Origin: Agrococcus carbonis
Lineage (GTDB): Bacteria > Actinomycetota > Actinomycetes > Actinomycetales > Microbacteriaceae
Direction: 5' to 3'
DNA: 64,000 bases
Assembly (NCBI RefSeq): GCF_900104705.1
Contig: NZ_LT629734.1
Coordinates: 1,488,001-1,552,000, forward strand
Shown here in pieces: positions 52,963 to 64,000 of this stretch (its first letter is position 1; each line of letters begins with the position of its first letter). Both the position numbers and the translations under genes were made by a program. The notes beneath the pieces are model-generated. The model was given only the letters and a program-made list of their open reading frames with translations, was not told the origin of the DNA and made no database searches.

Positions 52963-53235
52963 ATGAGCCCCAGCGAGAAGTCGGTCGACAAGGCGTCCGC
53001 CGCGAGCAAGAAGGCGGCGGCGAAGGGCCGCGAGCGCAACCCGCACGACGAGCAGCGCAACCCCGCCTGGTTCAAGCCGGTCATGTTCGGCTTCATGATC
53101 GTCGGCTTCCTGTGGGTGATCGTCTACTACATCTCGAACACGACGCTGCCGGTGCCCGCGCTCGGCTCGTGGAACATCGTGATCGGCTTCGCCGTGATGT
53201 TCATCGGCTTCATCATGACCACCCGGTGGAAGTAG
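52963..53235 (+). CDS. crgA: Cell division protein CrgA
   Basis: 90 aa. A Lys/Ala-rich cytosolic N terminus (SKKAAAKGRERNP) is followed by the family block NPAWFKPVMFGFMIVGFLWVIVYYIS and a second helix ending TTRWK. It is a two-helix membrane protein that recruits wall-synthesis and FtsZ-associated partners at the septum in Streptomyces and mycobacteria. Here it is divergent from the sortase, which is inserted between crgA and trpG. Confidence 0.95.
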   Translation: MSPSEKSVDKASAASKKAAAKGRERNPHDEQRNPAWFKPVMFGFMIVGFLWVIVYYISNTTLPVPALGSWNIVIGFAVMFIGFIMTTRWK

Positions 53236-53295
53236 CGCCGAGTTACACCGGTGTAGTTCTCCCCAGCTGTGGATGAAACTGTGGAGAGCTGACGC

Positions 53296-54162
53296 TCAGA
53301 GGATGAGCGCGACGCGCAGGGCGAAGAGCCCGGCGAGCGCGAGCGCGACGACCCCGATGACGAGCCACGCGGCCTTCGCCGCCTGATCTCCGCGCATCCG
53401 CTGGTGCACGAGCCCGATGCCGAAGCCGAGCGCGAGCCCGATGACGAGCCCGCCGACGTGCGCGGGCCACGAGATGCTGCTGAACAGGAACGTGATCACG
53501 AGGTTGATGCCCACGATCAGCAGCAGCGCCGGCTGCACGCGGCCGAGCATGCGCTGCATGCCGATCGCCATGCCGAAGAGGGCGTAGATCGCGCCCGAGG
53601 CGCCGACGACCGCCGACATCGGCGTGAACCACGCGACCGCGACCGCGGCGCCGGCGGCGCTCACGAGGTAGGCGGCGAGGAACGGGAGCCTGCCGATGCG
53701 CTGCTCGATCGAGGGCCCCACCATGAACAGCACGAGCATGTTGAACGCGAGGTGCAGCACGCTCGCGTGCACGAAGGCGTACGTGAGGAAGCGCCAGGGC
53801 TCGACGAGCGAGTAGCCCAGGAAGTACATGAGGTGCACCGAGAGGTCGCCCGGCAGCACCTGCAGCACGCCGACGAGCGTCGTGACGGCGACCAGCGCGA
53901 GCGTGACGGGCGACGGCTGCGCGAGCCACTGCCGCAGCAGCTGGCCGCCGCGCGTGCGCGGCGCACCGCTGGCGACGCGCGTCCGCTGGTGCAGCGCGCG
54001 CTGCTCCTCGGCGAGCTCGCGCACGCACTCCGGGCAGCGGACGCCGACCGGCGCCTGCTGCTGGCACTCCCCGCAGACGGTGCGCCCGCAGCGCGAGCAC
54101 AGCACCCAGCTGATGCGATCAGGGTGCCGGTAGCACCGATCTGCGGGCGGTGAGGCGGCCAC
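53296..54162 (-). CDS. Rhomboid-family intramembrane serine protease with zinc-binding N terminus
   Basis: 288 aa. Residues 1-50 form a B-box-like zinc module (CYRHPDRISWVLCSRCGRTVCGECQ, then VGVRCPEC). The six-helix rhomboid core has FVHASVLHLAFNMLVL, catalytic Ser in VGASGAIYALFG and His in ISWPAHVGGLVIGLALG. It cleaves membrane proteins within the bilayer. The GTG start at 54162 lies seven bases after the ppiA stop, so the two are co-transcribed. Confidence 0.93.
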   Translation of the reverse strand: MAASPPADRCYRHPDRISWVLCSRCGRTVCGECQQQAPVGVRCPECVRELAEEQRALHQRTRVASGAPRTRGGQLLRQWLAQPSPVTLALVAVTTLVGVLQVLPGDLSVHLMYFLGYSLVEPWRFLTYAFVHASVLHLAFNMLVLFMVGPSIEQRIGRLPFLAAYLVSAAGAAVAVAWFTPMSAVVGASGAIYALFGMAIGMQRMLGRVQPALLLIVGINLVITFLFSSISWPAHVGGLVIGLALGFGIGLVHQRMRGDQAAKAAWLVIGVVALALAGLFALRVALIL

Positions 54163-54169
54163 CGTGCGC

Positions 54170-54709
54170 TCAGGCCTGCTGGATCTCGATGGTCTCGATC
54201 ACGACGTCCTCGAGGGGCTTGTCGCGGCCGTCGGTCGGCACGGCCTGGATCGCGTCGACGACGCGCTGCGACGCCTCGTCCTCGACGAGGCCGAAGATCG
54301 TGTGCTTGCCCTGCAGCCAGGGGGTCGCGACCGTCGTGATGAAGAACTGCGAGCCGTTCGTGCCGCGGCCGCCGACCTTGCCGGCGTTCGCCATGGCGAG
54401 CACGTAGGGCGCGTTGAAGGTGAGGTCGGGGTGGATCTCGTCGTCGAACTGGTAGCCGGGGCCGCCGACGCCCTGGCCGAGCGGGTCGCCGCCCTGGATC
54501 ATGAAGTCGGGGATGATGCGGTGGAAGACGACGCCGTCGTAGAGCGGCGCGGTCGACGTCTCGCCCGTGCCCGGGTGCGTCCACTCGCGAGCGCCCGTGG
54601 CGAGCTCGACGAAGTTCTTCACGGTGGCGGGGGCGTGGTCGCCGAGGAGGTTGACCTTGATCTCGCCGTGGTTGGTGCGGATCGTCGCGACAGCGGTGTG
54701 GTGAGCCAT
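54170..54709 (-). CDS. ppiA: Cyclophilin-type peptidyl-prolyl isomerase
   Basis: 179-aa cytosolic cyclophilin: VVFHRIIPDFMIQGGDPLGQG, GTNGSQFFITTVATPWLQGKHTIFG and the C-terminal DVVIETIEI. The catalytic Arg (FHRIIP), Phe/Met and Trp (TPWLQGKH) are present. No signal peptide. It leads the two-gene unit with the rhomboid protease in the conserved order of this locus. Confidence 0.95.
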   Translation of the reverse strand: MAHHTAVATIRTNHGEIKVNLLGDHAPATVKNFVELATGAREWTHPGTGETSTAPLYDGVVFHRIIPDFMIQGGDPLGQGVGGPGYQFDDEIHPDLTFNAPYVLAMANAGKVGGRGTNGSQFFITTVATPWLQGKHTIFGLVEDEASQRVVDAIQAVPTDGRDKPLEDVVIETIEIQQA

Positions 54710-54853
54710 GGCTCGATCCTCCCACAGGGCGGCCCGCGCGGGGCCGGCGGGAGGGGCCGGTTCGACGACAGCGAAACCGCGCCGGGCACTGGGTGACGCA
54801 TCCAGGAGAACGTGCAAGGATGACGCGCAGGCTTCGACCACGGAAGGACTGAC

Positions 54854-55453
54854 ATGTCGCTCGAACTCACGCGCAAGCGCGCGAAGGAGATCAAGAAGCT
54901 CCGCAAGAAGGCCGACAAGATCTGGGCCGAGCAGCGCGTGGTGAGCCATCACGCCGCCGAGCTCGCCCGCGAGGCGCGCGATCAGGCGCGCGCCTACGGC
55001 AACGAGTCGCTGCTGCCCGCCGCCGAGCACGCGCTGCACCGCGGCGTCGACGCCTCGCGCAACGGGCTCGCGAGCGCGACGCGCGGCTGGAACAAGCAGG
55101 TCGTGCCGGCGATCGCATCGGGGCTCGGCTCCTTCGCCGCCATGGCGCAGATCGCGAAGGACGACCGCGTGAAGAGCGCGATCGACAGCGTGCGCCGCTA
55201 CGCGACCGTTCCCGAGGTCGCGCCCGCGCGATCCGCGAAGTCGGGTCCCAACGCGTTCCAGTGGGTGCTCATCGGTGTCGGGGCTGTCGCCGTGGTCAGC
55301 GCCGCGTACGCCGCTTGGCAGACCCTGCGCGCCGACGACGACCTGTGGATCCCGGACGCGGAGGACACCGCGATCGACGCGCCGCCGCGCCCGGCCGACC
55401 AGCCCTCCGGCGGTCTCGCCGACGGCCCGGAGGCCGGCTCGCCGCAGGCTTGA
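54854..55453 (+). CDS. Coiled-coil single-pass membrane protein of unknown function
   Basis: 199 aa. The N-terminal 60 residues are a basic helix rich in Lys/Arg/Glu (LTRKRAKEIKKLRKKADKIW), then an Ala-rich helical section, a membrane helix (FQWVLIGVGAVAVVSAAYAA, about 137-157) and an acidic Pro-rich tail. GGAAGGA precedes the ATG. Similar proteins occur near the origin of related actinobacteria, but no function is known. It is followed by a strong terminator. Confidence 0.8.
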   Translation: MSLELTRKRAKEIKKLRKKADKIWAEQRVVSHHAAELAREARDQARAYGNESLLPAAEHALHRGVDASRNGLASATRGWNKQVVPAIASGLGSFAAMAQIAKDDRVKSAIDSVRRYATVPEVAPARSAKSGPNAFQWVLIGVGAVAVVSAAYAAWQTLRADDDLWIPDAEDTAIDAPPRPADQPSGGLADGPEAGSPQA

Positions 55454-55466
55454 CGCTCGATCCTGG

Positions 55467-55496
55467 GAGGGGCTCCACCGCACGGTGGGGCCCCTC
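55467..55496. terminator. Hairpin terminator
   Basis: 7-bp GAGGGGC stem stacked on a 6-bp CCACCG stem with loop CA, followed by TCTCGTC. It lies between convergent genes. Confidence 0.85.
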
Positions 55497-55502
55497 TCGT
55501 CA

Positions 55503-55688
55503 TCAGCCGGCGGTGAGGCCGATGATGACGAGGATGCCGCCGCCGATGAGGAGGCCCGCGGCCAGCAGGAACGAGCGCATCCGCCGCTCGGGGTCGCGTC
55601 CCTCGCGGATGGTGCGGAAGACGTCGATGCCGCTGACGACGCAGCAGGCGACCATGAGGCAGAAGCCGAGGATGATGAGCGGATGCAT
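55503..55688 (-). CDS. Small two-helix membrane protein
   Basis: 61 aa: helix (PLIILGFCLMVACCVVSGI), a charged loop (RTIREGRDPERRMR) and a second helix (FLLAAGLLIGGGILVIIG). It sits 17 bp downstream of the NUDIX gene on the same strand and is likely co-transcribed. No family assignment. Confidence 0.65.
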   Translation of the reverse strand: MHPLIILGFCLMVACCVVSGIDVFRTIREGRDPERRMRSFLLAAGLLIGGGILVIIGLTAG

Positions 55689-55705
55689 GGTGTCGGATGC
55701 GCGGT

Positions 55706-56140
55706 TCAGCGCAGCGGGGATCCTTCGTCGTCGAGGTGGCTGATCGCCCAGTCGACCGCGTGCACGTGCCGCAGCGCCGGCACGTCGGCGAGGCGGTGCC
55801 AGGCGACGTCGTCGGTCGTGCCGTCGACCTCGACGGCGAGCTCGCCGCCGATGATCTCGGCGCGGTAGAGGATGCGCAGCGCCTGCAGCTCGTCGCCGCG
55901 CGAGGTGGAGGCGAGCACGGCCGAGTCGACGCCGAGGAGGCCCGTGAGGCGCACGTCGTAGCCGGTCTCCTCGCGCACCTCGCGCACCGCGCCGTCGGCG
56001 GGGTGCTCGCCGGGCTCGACGCCGCCGCCCGGGAGCGTCCAGCCGCTCATGTCGCCCTCGCGCCAGTGCGGCAGCAGGATCTCGCGGTCGTCGCCGTCGC
56101 CCCTGGTGATCAGGGCGTAGGCGGCGACTCGCATGCGCAT
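55706..56140 (-). CDS. NUDIX hydrolase
   Basis: 144 aa with a full NUDIX box (GGGVEPGEHPADGAVREV followed by REETG). It hydrolyses a nucleoside-diphosphate-linked substrate; which one cannot be told. The start at 56140 has TAGGAT exactly six bases upstream on the minus strand (56147-56152). Confidence 0.92.
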   Translation of the reverse strand: MRMRVAAYALITRGDGDDREILLPHWREGDMSGWTLPGGGVEPGEHPADGAVREVREETGYDVRLTGLLGVDSAVLASTSRGDELQALRILYRAEIIGGELAVEVDGTTDDVAWHRLADVPALRHVHAVDWAISHLDDEGSPLR

Positions 56141-56146
56141 CTGGCC

Positions 56147-56152
56147 ATCCTA
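56147..56152 (-). promoter_or_regulatory. Putative minus-10 of the NUDIX gene
   Basis: TAGGAT on the minus strand, six bases (GGCCAG) before the ATG at 56140; it falls in the 9-bp gap after the BCCT gene stop. Confidence 0.45.
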
Positions 56153-58117
56153 CGTCGCGGGTCGCGGCGGCTCGCCCGCCCCCGCGGGCGGCTCACCCGC
56201 ATCGTCCTCCGGCGCTCGCGCGAGCGGATCCCGCGCCCCGTGCTCCGCGGCACCCGCCTCCGCGTCCGCATCCGAGCCACCCGACGCATCCGCCGCAGCC
56301 GCGGCACCCGGCGCATCCGCCGCATCCGCCTCGGCGCTCGGGGAGGCTGTCGGATCGACGGCGACCGTCGGCACGAGCTCGCCCACGCCCTCGCCCGGCT
56401 CCGTCTGCTCGACGGTGAGCTGGAAGTCCTCGCCGTGCTCGGTGACGCCCGTGACGACGGCCTGCTCGACCGCGGCGATCGCGTACTTCCGCCGCACGAC
56501 CACGGGGTCCTGCGACAGGTCGCGGGCGACCGCGAAGGCGAGCCCGATCATCACGACGACGAACGGGAGGGCGGCGATGATGGTGATCTGCTGCAGGCCC
56601 GCGAGCGCGTCCTCGCCGCCGAGCAGCAGCATGATGGCGGCGACCGCCCCGGTGGTGATGCCCCAGACGACCACGGTCAGGCGCCTGGGCCGGAGCGAGC
56701 CGCGGTGCGACAGCGTGCCCATGACGATGGATGCGGCGTCGGCGCCCGAGACGAAGAAGATCGACACGAGCACCATCACCACCACCGCCGTGATCTGGCC
56801 CAGCGGCAGCTCGGCGAGCGCGGTGAAGAGCACCGCCTCCTCGGCGCCGTCGGTGCCGAGGTCGACACCGGAGAGCGTCAGGTCGATGCCGAGCCCGCCG
56901 AAGATCGCGAACCACACGAGCGAGACGAGCGTGGGCGCGACGAGCACGCCGGTGACGAACTGCCGCACGGTGCGGCCTCGCGAGATGCGCGCGATGAACA
57001 TGCCCACGAAGGGCGTCCAGCTGATCCACCAGGCCCAGTAGAAGATCGTCCAGCCGGAGAGCCAGGCCGCGACCTCCTCGCCGCCGGCCGCCTCGGTGCG
57101 CGACGACATGACGGCGAGCTGCTCGATGTAGCCCGCGATGGTGGTCGGCAGCAGGTTGAGGATGAAGACGGTGGGGCCGACGACGAAGACGAACAGCGCC
57201 AGCAGTCCCGCGAGCACCATGTTGATGTTGGAGAGCCACTTGATGCCGCGCGCGACGCCCGAGACGGCGGAGGCCACGAAGCCCGCGGTCAGCACCGCGA
57301 TGATGCCGATCAGCAGCCCCTCGGTGACCCGGTCGAGCCCCGCGACGATCTGCAGGCCCGAGCCGATCTGCAGCGCCCCGATGCCGAGCGAGGTGGCCGA
57401 GCCGAACAGGGTGGCGAAGATCGCGAAGATGTCGATGGCTCGACCGATGGGCCCCTCGACCACGCGCTTGCCGACGATCGACGTGAAGGCGGCCGAGATC
57501 AGCAGCGACCGGCGCTTGCGGAAGACGCTGTAGGCGAGCGCGAGGCCGACGACGGAGTAGATGGCCCACGGATGCAGCGACCAGTGGAACATCGTGGTCG
57601 CCATCGCGGTGCGCACCGCCTCGGTGTCGGTGCCGCCCGCGGTGCCCGGCGGGGGCGAGACGAGGTGGCTGACCGGCTCGGTGACGCCGTAGAAGACGAG
57701 GCCGATGCCCATGCCGGCCGAGAACATCATCGCGATCCACGAGACCGTGCTGAACTCCGGATCCTCGCCGTCGTCGCCGAGCGGGATGCGCCCGTACCGG
57801 CTCGCGGCGATCCAGATCGTGAAGATGACGAAGCCCGAGGCGGCGAGCGCGAAGAGCCATCCGGTGTTGTGCACGACCCAGTCGAGGCCCACGCTCGAGG
57901 CTGCGCTGAGCGACTCGGTCGCGAACGCGCCCCACAGCACGAAGGCGAGGGCGACCGCCGCCGCGACGCCGAAGACGACGGTGTCGAGCGGCTTCCGCTC
58001 GCCCGTCGCCACCGTCATCGGCGGGGCGTCGAGCGCCGGGTGCATCGGGCGCTCCGAGCGCTTCAGCCGCCGCAGGGGACGGTCGGCTCGGTCGTCGGGG
58101 GCGTCGTGCTCGGCCAT
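56150..58117 (-). CDS. BCCT-family choline/glycine betaine transporter
   Basis: 655 aa. Twelve-helix core with the Trp-rich substrate region WTIFYWAWWISWTPFVGMFIARISRG, plus GMGIGLVFYGVTEPVSHL and MFHWSLHPWAIYSVVGLALAYS. The cytosolic C terminus (about 545-655) is long and rich in Ala, Asp, Glu and Pro, comparable with the regulatory C-tails of osmosensing BetP-like carriers although acidic rather than basic. It imports betaine or choline coupled to Na+ or H+. With the ProP-like gene it makes two osmolyte importers in the window. Confidence 0.93.
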   Translation of the reverse strand: MAEHDAPDDRADRPLRRLKRSERPMHPALDAPPMTVATGERKPLDTVVFGVAAAVALAFVLWGAFATESLSAASSVGLDWVVHNTGWLFALAASGFVIFTIWIAASRYGRIPLGDDGEDPEFSTVSWIAMMFSAGMGIGLVFYGVTEPVSHLVSPPPGTAGGTDTEAVRTAMATTMFHWSLHPWAIYSVVGLALAYSVFRKRRSLLISAAFTSIVGKRVVEGPIGRAIDIFAIFATLFGSATSLGIGALQIGSGLQIVAGLDRVTEGLLIGIIAVLTAGFVASAVSGVARGIKWLSNINMVLAGLLALFVFVVGPTVFILNLLPTTIAGYIEQLAVMSSRTEAAGGEEVAAWLSGWTIFYWAWWISWTPFVGMFIARISRGRTVRQFVTGVLVAPTLVSLVWFAIFGGLGIDLTLSGVDLGTDGAEEAVLFTALAELPLGQITAVVVMVLVSIFFVSGADAASIVMGTLSHRGSLRPRRLTVVVWGITTGAVAAIMLLLGGEDALAGLQQITIIAALPFVVVMIGLAFAVARDLSQDPVVVRRKYAIAAVEQAVVTGVTEHGEDFQLTVEQTEPGEGVGELVPTVAVDPTASPSAEADAADAPGAAAAADASGGSDADAEAGAAEHGARDPLARAPEDDAGEPPAGAGEPPRPAT

Positions 58118-58230
58118 GGGGTGCTCCCTGCTCGCGCTGCGCGGTCCGCCGGACCGCGGTGTGGGACGACCTCACGGTAGTCGCGCGATCCTGGGTGCGC
58201 GAGGGGAGCGATCAGTGCATGCGACCGCGA

Positions 58231-59643
58231 TCAGCGGATGCGGCCACGGCGTCGCACGACGCTCTCGACGCTGTCGCGCACGGGCGCGCCGAGCACGAGG
58301 CCGAGCGAGGCGCCCGAGGCCAGGGCGAGGCCGATGGCGCCGGCGCCCACGAGGGTCGCGACCCCGAGCACGAGGCTCTCCGCGGTGCCGTCCGACTCGA
58401 CGAGCTCGAGGAGGCCGCGGAAGACCGCCGATCCCGGCACGAGCGGCACGATCGCGGCGGTCGTGACGGCGATCGACGGCACGTGCAGGCGGTGCGCCAC
58501 GAGGATGCCGACGAAGCTCGCGGCGAGCGCCCCGATGCCGCTGCCGACGATCGGATCGAACCCGGCGAGCGTCGCGGCGGTGTAGCCGCTCCACGCGATG
58601 CCCGCGAGCACGGCGCTCACCGCGATCGTGCGCACCCCCGCGCCGTTCCACACCGCGACGGTCACGGCGATCACGGCGACGCCGACGAACTGCAGCGGCA
58701 GTGGGCCGAGCGCGGGGGCGTCGCTCGTGAGCACGAAGCCCATCCCGAGCGCGCGGGCGGCGGAGAGGCCGGCGACGATGCCGAGCACGACGCCGAGCGT
58801 GAGGAGCGCGAGGTCGAGGATGCGGCCGCCCGCCGTGAGCGCGAAGCCGTCGATCGCGTCCTGCGCGGCGCCGACGACCGACATCCCGGCGAGCATGAGG
58901 ACGATGCCGGCGGCGACGATGATGGCGGGCCGCACGTCGTCGAGCAGCGGCACGCCCTGGGACGCGAACCAGCTCGTGATGGCGGCGATCGCGGTGACGA
59001 CGAACGCGCCGGCGATCTGGGCGAAGAAGAAGGGCACGCGCAGCCGCGCCATGAGGCGCTGCGTCATCGCGGCGCTCGTCGCGGCGACGAAGGCCGCTGC
59101 GGCCACGACCCACGACGCGCCGAACAGCAGTGCGACCCCGACGGTCAGCATCCCCTGCGCGACGACGATGAACGCCGGCCGGTACATGAACGGCATGCGG
59201 CGGATGGCGTGGAACTTGGCGCGCGCCTGCTCGAGCTCGAGGCCGCCCTCGATCTCGACGACGAGCGCCTGCAGCCGCTGCAGCTTCGCGTGGTCGGGCA
59301 CGGGGGCGCGCACGACGCGCAGCAGCGTGATCGGCAGGTCGGCGTCGCCGCGGTGGTACGAGACGCCGATCGAGTTGTACGTGACGTCGACGTGCACGGG
59401 GCGGATGCCGAGCGCCCCCGAGACGCGGATGGTCGCGAGCGCGACGTCGTTGGCCGACGCGCCGACCGCGGTGAGGGCCTCGGCGATGCGCATCGCGAGG
59501 TCGATGACCTTGCGCGCGTAGACCTCGTCGATCGTGAGGAGGGCCTCGGTCATGGGCCGCGAGGAGGCGTCGGTGCGGATCGCGCCCACGATCCGCCGTC
59601 GCCAGTCCCTGCGCTGCCTGCTCTCGCCGTCCATCGCGACCAT
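58231..59643 (-). CDS. Threonine/serine exporter family protein (ThrE)
   Basis: 470 aa. A cytosolic N-terminal domain (about 30-160; LAMRIAEALTAVGASANDVALATIRVSGALG) and about ten membrane helices covering both ThrE halves; PAIIVAAGIVLMLAGMSVVGAAQDAIDGF and VPSIAVTTAAIVPLVPGSAVFRGLLEL are the paired family blocks. It is expected to export threonine/serine or a related small metabolite. The ATG at 59643 is used; one at 59634 has GAGAGG nine bases upstream and may be the true start. Confidence 0.88.
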   Translation of the reverse strand: MVAMDGESRQRRDWRRRIVGAIRTDASSRPMTEALLTIDEVYARKVIDLAMRIAEALTAVGASANDVALATIRVSGALGIRPVHVDVTYNSIGVSYHRGDADLPITLLRVVRAPVPDHAKLQRLQALVVEIEGGLELEQARAKFHAIRRMPFMYRPAFIVVAQGMLTVGVALLFGASWVVAAAAFVAATSAAMTQRLMARLRVPFFFAQIAGAFVVTAIAAITSWFASQGVPLLDDVRPAIIVAAGIVLMLAGMSVVGAAQDAIDGFALTAGGRILDLALLTLGVVLGIVAGLSAARALGMGFVLTSDAPALGPLPLQFVGVAVIAVTVAVWNGAGVRTIAVSAVLAGIAWSGYTAATLAGFDPIVGSGIGALAASFVGILVAHRLHVPSIAVTTAAIVPLVPGSAVFRGLLELVESDGTAESLVLGVATLVGAGAIGLALASGASLGLVLGAPVRDSVESVVRRRGRIR

Positions 59644-59661
59644 CCTCTCGCAGACGACGAA

Positions 59662-59682
59662 AGCCCCGCGCGACGCGGGGCT
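59662..59682 (-). terminator. Terminator of the gyr-tRNA transcript
   Basis: 8-bp stem AGCCCCGC with loop GCGAC; on the minus strand it is followed by TTTCGTC, a weak T-tract. It ends five bases past the tRNA-Ala 3' end. Confidence 0.8.
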
Positions 59683-59687
59683 GGGTG

Positions 59688-59760
59688 TGGAGCCTGGGAG
59701 AATCGAACTCCCGACATCCTGCTTGCAAAGCAGGCGCTCTACCAACTGAGCTAAGGCCCC
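59688..59760 (-). tRNA. tRNA-Ala (anticodon TGC)
   Basis: 73 nt on the minus strand: acceptor GGGGCCT/AGGCTCC with discriminator A, anticodon stem CCTGC/GCAGG around TTTGCAA, T-loop GTTCGATTC. CCA is not encoded. It is 31 bp after tRNA-Ile in the conserved gyrA-downstream position. Confidence 0.97.
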
Positions 59761-59791
59761 GTGGCATTCGCATGCCGGGGAGTGTGCGTGG

Positions 59792-59865
59792 TGGGGCTAC
59801 CTGGACTCGAACCAGGGACCTCTTCGTTATCAGCGAAGCGCTCTAACCGCCTGAGCTATAGCCCC
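59792..59865 (-). tRNA. tRNA-Ile (anticodon GAT)
   Basis: 74 nt on the minus strand: acceptor GGGGCTA/TAGCCCC with discriminator A, anticodon stem TTCGC/GCGAA-type pairing around TGATAAC, T-loop GTTCGAGTC. It follows the DUF3566 gene by 49 bp. Confidence 0.97.
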
Positions 59866-59914
59866 GAGCACAAGCATCGACTCTACCATGCCGGTGGAGC
59901 GATGCGGAACTCGG

Positions 59915-60318
59915 CTACTGGTTGGCGAAGCCGACCTGCAGCCCGCCGGTGACGCGCACCGACAGGTTGTAGAGCACCGCGATGACCGCGCCGAGCACCG
60001 TGATGACGACGAAGTTCAGCACCGCGACGAGCAGCGTGAACATCATCACCTGCGGCAGCGACAGGAACGACGTGATCGCGAAGTCGGGCTGCGCCAGGAT
60101 GTCGCGCAGCACCTCGTCGATCTTGCCGAACAGGCCGACGACCTGCAGCAGCGTCCACATCACGAACACGACCACGAGCTGCACGACGCCGAGCACGAGG
60201 CCCAGCACCGCCGAGACCTTCATCGCCGACCAGAAGTCGACGTGCACGAGGCGCAGGCGCACCTGCTTGCTCGATCCGCTGCGTCGAGGCGACTTGCTCT
60301 GCAGCTTCTCGGCAATGC

Positions 60319-60322
<4 letters not shown>
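59915..60322 (-). CDS. DUF3566 membrane protein downstream of gyrA
   Basis: 135 aa. Basic N terminus ([19 protein letters not shown]), two membrane helices and the family block [15 protein letters not shown]. It is the usual third gene after gyrB-gyrA in actinobacteria; its mycobacterial relative is linked to cell division proteins. The start overlaps the gyrA stop (ATGA), so it is translated with gyrA. Confidence 0.92.
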
Positions 60323-62949
<2,627 letters not shown>

Positions 62950-63007
62950 TTCGCTTCGTTCTTCGAGTGCGGATGAGTCTGGTCGCGATGGGCGCGGACG
63001 TCACGGA

Positions 63008-63045
63008 GTCTCGGTACGCCGGCCGGGAGGGCCGGCTACTCGACC
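63008..63045. repeat. REP-like element in the gyrB-gyrA gap
   Basis: GTCTCGGTACGCC, a GC palindrome (GGCCGGGAGGGCCGGC-like), then TACTCGACC; same order as the copy at 32375-32412. It lies within the 126-bp intergenic region. Confidence 0.75.
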
Positions 63046-63054
63046 TGCCCGTGG

Positions 63055-64000
<946 letters not shown>

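Noticed and set aside
53244..53285. DnaA-box-like TGTGGATGA and a TACACCGGTGTA palindrome near crgA, as a possible origin
   Set aside because: Only one weak box is present, there is no AT-rich unwinding region, and gene order places oriC beyond gyrB to the right.
55697..58180. Long plus-strand reading frame opposite the BCCT transporter
   Set aside because: The composition is Asp/Glu/Arg/His-rich low complexity and it is antisense to a clear transporter.

Overview
The window is a high-GC chromosomal segment from an actinobacterium, most likely a Microbacteriaceae member (Agrococcus or a relative is possible; the genus cannot be fixed from sequence alone). The evidence is the coproporphyrin-dependent haem genes, the conserved origin-proximal block (gyrB-gyrA-DUF3566-tRNA-Ile-tRNA-Ala, then ppiA-rhomboid-crgA-trpG-pknB-pknA-pbpA-rodA-pstP-fhaB-fhaA), many apparently leaderless genes, and REP-like palindromes with the core CTACTCGACC. 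The right end runs into gyrB, so oriC probably lies just beyond it.

Layout. 1-8.5 kb: a haem cluster. hemC (cut by the window edge), cpfC/hemH, chdC/hemQ, cgoX/hemY and hemE lie on the minus strand, joined by 4-bp stop/start overlaps. hemA and an MFS exporter diverge on the plus strand. 8.6-17.8 kb: alpha-glucan and alpha-glucoside metabolism, with a debranching enzyme, a sugar ABC importer without its own ATPase, a divergent LacI regulator with two identical palindromic operators, and trehalose synthase. 17.8-21.1 kb: Pit phosphate transporter, a small membrane protein, an RDD protein and a pirin. 21.25-22.6 kb: an IS110-family element inserted in a REP palindrome; its bridge RNA can be read directly, with all four guide segments matching the flanks and the element ends. 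22.6-32 kb: mixed accessory and housekeeping genes (hydrolase, DUF1905, TetR with paired operators, secreted PHB-depolymerase-like esterase, quinone oxidoreductase, HhH-GPD glycosylase, small membrane proteins, G6PDH, DUF3159). 32.08-32.6 kb: a gene-free repeat cluster. 32.6-34.5 kb: GntR/YtrA-ABC operon. 34.6-42 kb: PCMT, a putative ectoine uptake/degradation operon, zinc alcohol dehydrogenase and MgtE. 42-54.7 kb: the cell-wall growth and Ser/Thr-kinase locus plus sortase E, CrgA, rhomboid and cyclophilin. 54.8-59.6 kb: small proteins, NUDIX, BCCT and ThrE-type transporters. 59.7-64 kb: two tRNAs, DUF3566, gyrA and partial gyrB.

Most notable observations: (1) a complete IS110 bridge RNA with decoded target and donor guides at a REP target; (2) a roughly 65-residue insertion in glutamyl-tRNA reductase carrying three Cys-Pro motifs like haem regulatory motifs; (3) a REP-like element captured in frame and triplicated inside coproporphyrinogen oxidase; (4) a perfect 20-bp inverted repeat straddling the gyrB stop codon; (5) a ferrochelatase with a CCGGGCC N-terminal tail; (6) a recurrent minus-10 plus about 6 nt plus start-codon arrangement that indicates widespread leaderless transcription.
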